Shown here: piece by piece, positions 59,275 to 64,000 of the stretch
How the letters are laid out: each line of letters opens with the position of its first letter
How positions within the stretch are numbered: the stretch's first letter is position 1
Virus record (IMG/VR): IMGVR_UViG_3300024359_000006
Location: 24,350-88,349 of that record
DNA length: 64,000 nt
Reading direction: 5' to 3' (one strand)
Source of the DNA: a virus
Notes under the pieces: model-generated
What the model saw: the letters and a program-made list of their open reading frames with translations, nothing else
Databases searched by the model: none
What the model was told of the DNA's origin: nothing
Translations under genes and position numbers: made by a program

Positions 59275-60879
59275 ATGGCAGGTTTTGCAGATAAGGATCC
59301 AAGAAATGGTCCATTAAGTAATAAGAGACCTTTTAGGTTAAACAATACATTAAAGTTACTTTCATCATTCGGTATGAGATATGATGATATGATACTTAGA
59401 CAGTCTCAGGCGGTTGGTCCATTAGAAGATAAGTTTGGTTATGGCCAAATGAATCCAATGGGATTAGATAATGATGATATGTATGCAGCATTTGCTGCCT
59501 TGTCAATGGCCGATACTACAATGCGAAAAAACATTCCTTTTTTCGATCAACAATATGAAGTAAAAAGAGATGAACTTAGAAGTTTTTCAGTAAACGATGA
59601 GATTGAAGATATTTTAGATATACTATGTGACGAAACTATCGTATATGATAATAAAAACTTTTTTGCTTCTCCTGAAATCTTAGGAGTTGAAGTTGCAGAT
59701 GGAATTCAAAAAGATTTAAACAGATATTTTAGACAAATATACCATGCATTTGGATTTAACTCAGATCAATCTGCTTGGTACTATTTTAGAAAATGGTTAA
59801 TTGATGGTTATTTAGCATTTGAAATTATTTATTCACCTGATCAAAAGGAAATTATTGGTTTTAAAGAACTTGATCCAATTACATTAGTTCCGGGTTATAA
59901 TAAAGAAGATGGTAAAAAAGTATGGGTACAATTTAAAGATGATCCAGTAAAAGAAAGAACCTTATATGATTCTCAAATCATTTACCTTTCTTATTCTTCT
60001 ATAACAACAGCAGGTAGAGTCAGCTATGTTGAAAGACTTATTAGATCTTTTAACTTATTAAGAATTATGGAACATACTAGAATTATTTGGGCAGTGACTA
60101 ATAGTTCTTATAGAATGAAATTTGTTATACCAGTCGGTGGTAAATCTAAAACAAGAGCAAAACAATCACTTGCACAATTAATGAATTCATATAAAGAAGT
60201 AGTTGATTTTGATTGGGAGTCTGGTTCTATGACAACCGATGGTAAACCTATGCTACAATTTAATAAAGAATATTGGTTACCAAGTAAAGACGGTGACAGC
60301 CCTGAGATTGAAACATTAGATGCATCGGGTCCAGACCTTTCAGATACAGAAGCACTTAAATATTTTTCAGATAAACTTAAACATGTTTCTAAAATACCTT
60401 ATTCTAGATTCTTATATGAAGACGGTGGTGGAGATTTTAATCTTGCTGCTGATGGAATGATTAGAGATGAAATTAAATTTAGCAAGTTTGTAAAGAGACT
60501 AAGATCAGCTTTCCAAGAAATATTGGTTAAGCCACTATATTTACAAATGTGTATTGCATATAAAGATTTAGCAGAAGATCCAGGTTTTAAAACACAGGTT
60601 GCATTAAGATATAATAGAGATAATGACTTTGCAGCTTTAAAAGAAATGGAAATCATGGAAAGAAGACTTGATTTTGTTTCTACAATGAGAGACAGTTTAA
60701 TGACAACTAATCAAGAAACAATGGAAGAGGAATACTACTTTGATATGGAGTTCTTAGTTGATAGATACTTACAACTGAGCCCAGATGATATTGCTGCAAA
60801 TGCAGCAGCTAAGAAAAAGGCTGAAAAACAAGATGCAGAAGCTCCGGAACCAGAGGATCCAATGGGAATGGGAATATAA
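59275..60879 (+). CDS. 20: Portal vertex protein gp20
   Basis: A 534-residue protein, close to T4 gp20 (524). VKRDELRSFSVNDEIEDILD and ALLDE-type early segment, SAWYYFRKWLIDGYLAFEII, LDPITLVPGYN, and YFSDKLKHVSKIPYSRFLYE are typical portal patterns, and the C-terminus is Ala/Glu-rich. Twelve copies form the ring at the unique vertex through which DNA is packaged. It is followed by prohead core, protease, scaffold and capsid genes, as in T4. Confidence 0.9.
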   Translation: MAGFADKDPRNGPLSNKRPFRLNNTLKLLSSFGMRYDDMILRQSQAVGPLEDKFGYGQMNPMGLDNDDMYAAFAALSMADTTMRKNIPFFDQQYEVKRDELRSFSVNDEIEDILDILCDETIVYDNKNFFASPEILGVEVADGIQKDLNRYFRQIYHAFGFNSDQSAWYYFRKWLIDGYLAFEIIYSPDQKEIIGFKELDPITLVPGYNKEDGKKVWVQFKDDPVKERTLYDSQIIYLSYSSITTAGRVSYVERLIRSFNLLRIMEHTRIIWAVTNSSYRMKFVIPVGGKSKTRAKQSLAQLMNSYKEVVDFDWESGSMTTDGKPMLQFNKEYWLPSKDGDSPEIETLDASGPDLSDTEALKYFSDKLKHVSKIPYSRFLYEDGGGDFNLAADGMIRDEIKFSKFVKRLRSAFQEILVKPLYLQMCIAYKDLAEDPGFKTQVALRYNRDNDFAALKEMEIMERRLDFVSTMRDSLMTTNQETMEEEYYFDMEFLVDRYLQLSPDDIAANAAAKKKAEKQDAEAPEPEDPMGMGI

Positions 60880-60887
60880 AAATAGAT

Positions 60888-60896
60888 GATATATAA
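60888..60896 (+). promoter_or_regulatory. GATATATAA motif close to a start codon
   Basis: Same 9-mer 3 nt before ATG 60900, the third short-spacing case. Confidence 0.3.
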
Positions 60897-60899
60897 ACT

Positions 60900-61244
60900 A
60901 TGAAAATTAAAACATTTAATCAATTTATAACTGAGGCTCAATTAACATCTATTAAAGCAGGTGATGATAGTAAAGTAGAGGTCAGCGATCAAAAAACAGC
61001 AGATGGTAAAGTTATTTCTGCTCAAGAAATTTTAGGACAAATTATATCAGCAGATACTGAAGATGCGTTCAAGGCTTATTTCTATGAAAAATATGGTTCT
61101 ACTAAATTTGATACAGCAACAATGGGACAAATGATGTCAGCCTATCAAGATTATTATAAAGAACAAGCTGAAGAAGAGAAGGAAAAAGAAAAAGAAGAGG
61201 AAGGCGGAGATGAAGAAGACCCACTAACTGGAATGGATGTTTAA
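60900..61244 (+). CDS. Prohead core protein with capsid-targeting peptide (gp67/gp68 position)
   Basis: A 114-residue protein between the portal and the protease, where T4 has gp67 and gp68. N-terminus MKIKTFNQFITEA matches the targeting pattern and ITE|A a gp21 site. The C-terminus is strongly acidic (EEEKEKEKEEEGGDEEDPLT), as in T4 gp67. It is probably a scaffold core component cut by the prohead protease. Leader has only the short-spaced GATATATAA. Confidence 0.6.
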   Translation: MKIKTFNQFITEAQLTSIKAGDDSKVEVSDQKTADGKVISAQEILGQIISADTEDAFKAYFYEKYGSTKFDTATMGQMMSAYQDYYKEQAEEEKEKEKEEEGGDEEDPLTGMDV

Positions 61245-61264
61245 GAAAAAGACTTTAAGTTAAA

Positions 61265-61273
61265 GATATATAC
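61265..61273 (+). promoter_or_regulatory. GATATATAC motif
   Basis: Variant of the recurrent motif, 18 nt before the gp21-gp22 ATG; the 47-nt gap is otherwise A-rich. Confidence 0.4.
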
Positions 61274-61291
61274 AAAAAAGAAAAAAACAAA

Positions 61292-63190
61292 ATGGATAGA
61301 CTTATAAATAAGCCTAGCGATTATAATTTATTAATAGTTGAAAAATCTTCTAGTGTTTTAGAGCAAACAGGAGAAACAAAGGACTATGTTTTAGAAGGTG
61401 TTTTTGGTGAGATTGATGTTAAAAATAAGAATAACAGAATCTATACTGAAGATGAATATCTTCCACAAATTAAATCGTTACAAGACAAAATCGGAGGTTC
61501 TAAATTACTTGGTGAATTAGACCATCCTCAACAATTTGACATTTCTCTTAAAAACGTATCACACGTTGTCGAAGAGTTAAGGTATGATCAAGAAAACAAG
61601 AAAGTAATGGGTAAAATCAGATTATTAGATACTGATGCTGGTAAACAAGCTAAAGCATTAGTTGATGCTGGTGTACCATTACATATTAGTTCTAGAGCTG
61701 CTGGAGAAGTTTCAGAAGGCGGTAAAGTTAAAATCAAACAATTATTTACTTATGATTTAGTTGCAGATCCAGGATTTGAGAATGCACAATTAAACAGAGT
61801 TAATGAATCTTATGGTTTTGCTAACGATGAAAGCTTATTTATATATGAAGTATTTAAAAAAGAGATAAATAATAAAACAACAAACGAAAATAAAAAAGAG
61901 CAAACAATGGAAGAATTTGTAAAAACAGATGACTTCAACAATTACACTAAGTATTTGGCTGAGCAAATAAAAGGATTAAAGTCTACTCTTACAGAATTAT
62001 CAGAAACTTCAACTGAAGGATCTGCTACTACAAATGAAGACATTAAAACCGTAACTGCTCACAATGATCATATTGTTGAATCAATAAACAATTTAACAGA
62101 GTATGTTAAATACGTTGCAGAAAAAACTGATCAAAATATTCAATATTCAGAATATTTAGCAGAAAAAACTGATCAAAATATTCAATATGCTGAGCATATT
62201 GCTGAAAAGGCTGATCAAGGAATTTCTTATACTGAACATATTGCTGAATCAGTAACTAAATTAAAAGACTATAGCAATTATATTGCTGAATCTTATAATG
62301 ATGGTACAGAAACTAATGAAAAATTAGTAGAGTATGTTAACTATTTAAAAGATAACGTACAAAATGTTAGCGAATATGCTAATTATATTGCAGAGTCAAT
62401 CAATGAAAACCTAGTAGTTGAAGCTGATGATGTTACTGCTAAAGAATTTGATGCAGCTGATAAAGATAACGAACTTGAAAAAGTTGGTGATAATTCAGGA
62501 GAAGGCACGGTTGCAGATAAAACCGGCGATGCAGGAGTTGATGGTGAAGATGTAAAATCTGATCTAGAAGAAGTTGACAATGATGAAAAAAGACAAGCTA
62601 AAGGTAAAGACGCGAACAGTAAAGCTCCTACTAATTCAGGTGCTGATGGTGCTGATGATCCATTAGAATCTTATAAATCAGAAATATCTAGTAAATTAAC
62701 ATCTTTATTAGAATCTGCAAAGACAAAAGAAAATAATGATCCACATTTCTTTAAATTAGTTGGTTCATCTACTGCTGAAAAATATAATGCATTAAACGAA
62801 GATGCAAGAACAGTGGTAAGAACAGAAGTAGAAGGTGCAGGATTTTTAACTGAATCTCAGATAGTTAGAATTATTGAAAACACTATAACTGTTACTGAAG
62901 AAAATAACAATCAACCGTTAGTTCTTTCAGCAATGCCAACAGAATATAAAACAAAATGGGAAAATCTTTCTGAAGCTAAGAAAAATCAATTACTTGCACA
63001 GTCAAGAACTCACAAAGTTGAGACTGAATATCAAGTAAGAAACTTCTGGCAAACAAGAGACCTTAGAGAAACTGCACCAGTAATGGAAAAAGTTGCTATG
63101 GTAACTGAAAAGAAAGAGGTTGCTACTAAAACACTTCCTTATAACTTAGATGGTGTTGCAGAAGCAATGGCAAAAAGATTTAAAAAATAA
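61292..63190 (+). CDS. Prohead protease gp21 fused to scaffold gp22
   Basis: A 632-residue protein combining two T4 genes. Residues 1-200 are gp21: YTEDEYLPQIKSLQDKI, H78 in LLGELDHPQ, and S133/S134 in HISSRAAGE, the His and Ser region of the U9/S78 prohead protease fold. Residues 206-632 are scaffold-like: MEEFVKTDDFNNYTKYLAEQ, then helical 14-residue repeats with YxEYLAEKTDQNIQ, then an acidic middle and a helical end. Separate genes exist in T4 (212 and 269 residues). ATG at 61907 (residue 206) after AAAAAAGAGCAAACA may start a separate scaffold. gp21 cuts the core and capsid proteins during maturation. It precedes gp23. Confidence 0.75.
   Translation: MDRLINKPSDYNLLIVEKSSSVLEQTGETKDYVLEGVFGEIDVKNKNNRIYTEDEYLPQIKSLQDKIGGSKLLGELDHPQQFDISLKNVSHVVEELRYDQENKKVMGKIRLLDTDAGKQAKALVDAGVPLHISSRAAGEVSEGGKVKIKQLFTYDLVADPGFENAQLNRVNESYGFANDESLFIYEVFKKEINNKTTNENKKEQTMEEFVKTDDFNNYTKYLAEQIKGLKSTLTELSETSTEGSATTNEDIKTVTAHNDHIVESINNLTEYVKYVAEKTDQNIQYSEYLAEKTDQNIQYAEHIAEKADQGISYTEHIAESVTKLKDYSNYIAESYNDGTETNEKLVEYVNYLKDNVQNVSEYANYIAESINENLVVEADDVTAKEFDAADKDNELEKVGDNSGEGTVADKTGDAGVDGEDVKSDLEEVDNDEKRQAKGKDANSKAPTNSGADGADDPLESYKSEISSKLTSLLESAKTKENNDPHFFKLVGSSTAEKYNALNEDARTVVRTEVEGAGFLTESQIVRIIENTITVTEENNNQPLVLSAMPTEYKTKWENLSEAKKNQLLAQSRTHKVETEYQVRNFWQTRDLRETAPVMEKVAMVTEKKEVATKTLPYNLDGVAEAMAKRFKK
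61907..61909 (+). promoter_or_regulatory. Candidate internal start for the scaffold (gp22) product
   Basis: In-frame ATG in the protease-scaffold gene, preceded by AAGAG at a spacing of about 6 nt, one of the better ribosome binding sites in the window. If used, it would yield a 427-residue scaffold without the protease domain. Confidence 0.4.
62118..62210 (+). repeat. 42-bp repeat in the scaffold region
   Basis: GCAGAAAAAACTGATCAAAA plus following bases occurs twice 42 bp apart and a diverged copy follows, encoding YLAEKTDQNIQY. This 14-residue periodicity continues in diverged form to about residue 380 of the fusion protein. Confidence 0.75.
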
Positions 63191-63197
63191 TAAACAA

Positions 63198-63242
63198 TCG
63201 ACGATTTGGTGACAGAAGCAGAAAGCCGAAATAATAAGTCGA
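63198..63242 (+). other. Possible hairpin in the gp23 leader
   Basis: TCGAC (63198-63202) and GTCGA (63238-63242) with inner TTTGG/CCGAA (GU allowed) can pair. It lies in the 84-nt gap before gp23 and no terminator-like T-run follows. May stabilise the gp23 mRNA 5' end. Confidence 0.35.
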
Positions 63243-63274
63243 AATTAAACAAACAAAAAATAGAAATTTATAAA

Positions 63275-64000
63275 ATGGCAAATTTAATAAATGAAGCTGA
63301 AATCAGAGCAACATGGTCTCCAATTATCGAGAGCGCTACTGGTATCAACGAAGCTTCAAAATTAGCATGGATGTCTGAGTACTGTCATAATCACAAACTT
63401 TATGAAGACGCAAACATCATGTCACTTTCAAACAATCCAGGTCCTATGAATATCGGTGGTATGGGTGCAGTAGCATTCCCATCTGATTTTGGTGGTATCG
63501 GAGCTGCAGGTACTGCAGATGGTTCAGGTGACAAGTCTCCAACTTTACTTCCTTTAGCGATGCAAGTTGCAGCACAAACAATCGGTTTAGATTTAGTTCC
63601 AGTTGTACCAATGGCTGGTCCTATGGGTCTTTTATCTTACTTAGACTTCGTATACGAAGGTGGTAGATTAGACAACGCTGAAGCTCCATTATACATCAAA
63701 ACAGCTAATGCAGCTGCAGGTAACGATGTATTAGCAGGTACTTCAAGAATCGATGGTAAAAACATCTTAAGAATTGAAGACGAGATAGATACACAAGGTG
63801 GTGAAACTTCTATCGCATCTAGATATGCGGATGCAGAATTAGTTGCTGCATTAGAAGATCATATCCCAGGATTCGTAGGTCAATCAAGTGGTCAACCATT
63901 TGACAGAGCTACAGGTGAATCTACGGCTGACAATTTAATGGGTCTTTCTTTATTCTCTAAAGCAATTGAAGCAAAAACTTACCAAGTTGCTGCTGCGGTT
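63275..64000 (+). CDS. 23: Major capsid protein gp23 (5' part)
   Basis: The frame is open from ATG 63275 to the end of the window (242 residues visible). MANLINEAEIRATWSPIIES, LAWMSEYCHNHKLYED, GPMGLLSYLDFVYEGG and AALEDHIPGFVGQ fit gp23 of T4-like phages, with HK97-type fold expected. INE|A at residues 24-27 is a gp21-like site; T4 gp23 is also cut by gp21. The NIGGMGAVAFP motif (59-69) is shared with the 168-residue protein at 37239. It follows the protease-scaffold gene, as in T4. Confidence 0.9.
   Translation, partial: MANLINEAEIRATWSPIIESATGINEASKLAWMSEYCHNHKLYEDANIMSLSNNPGPMNIGGMGAVAFPSDFGGIGAAGTADGSGDKSPTLLPLAMQVAAQTIGLDLVPVVPMAGPMGLLSYLDFVYEGGRLDNAEAPLYIKTANAAAGNDVLAGTSRIDGKNILRIEDEIDTQGGETSIASRYADAELVAALEDHIPGFVGQSSGQPFDRATGESTADNLMGLSLFSKAIEAKTYQVAAAV

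Noticed and set aside
63198-63242. Terminator before gp23
   Set aside because: The inverted repeat has weak pairing and no T-run; kept only as a possible leader hairpin.

Overview
This window is an AT-rich stretch of a large T4-like (tailed, contractile) phage genome. Every supportable gene lies on the + strand, packed with 0-30 nt gaps or short overlaps. Direct evidence for the T4-like type is the set of recognisable T4 core proteins: baseplate gp25 and gp6, tail completion gp15, portal gp20, prohead protease/scaffold gp21-gp22, major capsid gp23, head completion gp4, late sigma gp55, and the replication/recombination set gp32, gp41, gp43, gp45, gp46, gp47, gp61, UvsX, UvsY and UvsW. The host is probably a member of the Bacteroidota, likely marine. 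That is inference, from A-rich leaders without Shine-Dalgarno sequences, thrombospondin type 3 repeats in a tail protein, and a Bacteroidota-phage style spanin candidate.

Layout. 0-22.3 kb: baseplate and tail fibre region (gp25, gp6, a gp7-like wedge protein, then very large structural proteins with PKD-like, coiled-coil, Ca-binding TSP3 and collagen-like segments, a spanin candidate and a tail-tube-fold protein). 22.3-27.9 kb: a small glycine-zipper protein, a RuvC-like resolvase, a 43-aa gene, then gp32, primase gp61, UvsY and UvsW. 27.9-39.4 kb: a cassette of accessory genes, most starting with a short peptide of the form [FY]xx[FY][ILV]xE. This is the form of the T4 capsid-targeting sequence of internal protein III, which I recall as MKTYQEFIAE. 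The cassette includes a nucleotidyltransferase/ligase-like protein, an S41-peptidase-like protein, a ligase-like/NMN-adenylyltransferase fusion, a possible PD-(D/E)XK protein, and an 817-aa protein with three targeting-like peptides and several gp21-like cleavage sites. 39.5-49.1 kb: nucleotide metabolism and polymerase (MazG/DUF6378-like, glycosyltransferase-like, dUTPase-like, split DNA polymerase, NrdB, NrdA, sliding clamp). 49.1-55.4 kb: UvsX, gp41, gp47, gp46. 55.4-64 kb: gp15, gp55, gp4, portal, prohead core, a protease-scaffold fusion and the start of gp23.

The most interesting reading is that the phage packages a large set of enzymes and membrane-active proteins inside its capsid. The capsid-targeting peptides would be cut off by the gp21 protease, as happens to T4 internal proteins, and the cargo would be delivered with the DNA. 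At least 13 such peptides occur, four of them internal, so some cargo genes look like polyproteins or fusions of cargo modules. Other notable points are a DNA polymerase split between motifs A and B with about 5 kb of other genes between the halves, a gp21-gp22 fusion with a possible internal start for the scaffold, a recurrent GATATATAA motif before genes (candidate promoter), a T4-like repeated leader before gp32, and a short promoter-terminator unit that may encode a small RNA. No tRNA, CRISPR array, integrase or insertion sequence was seen.
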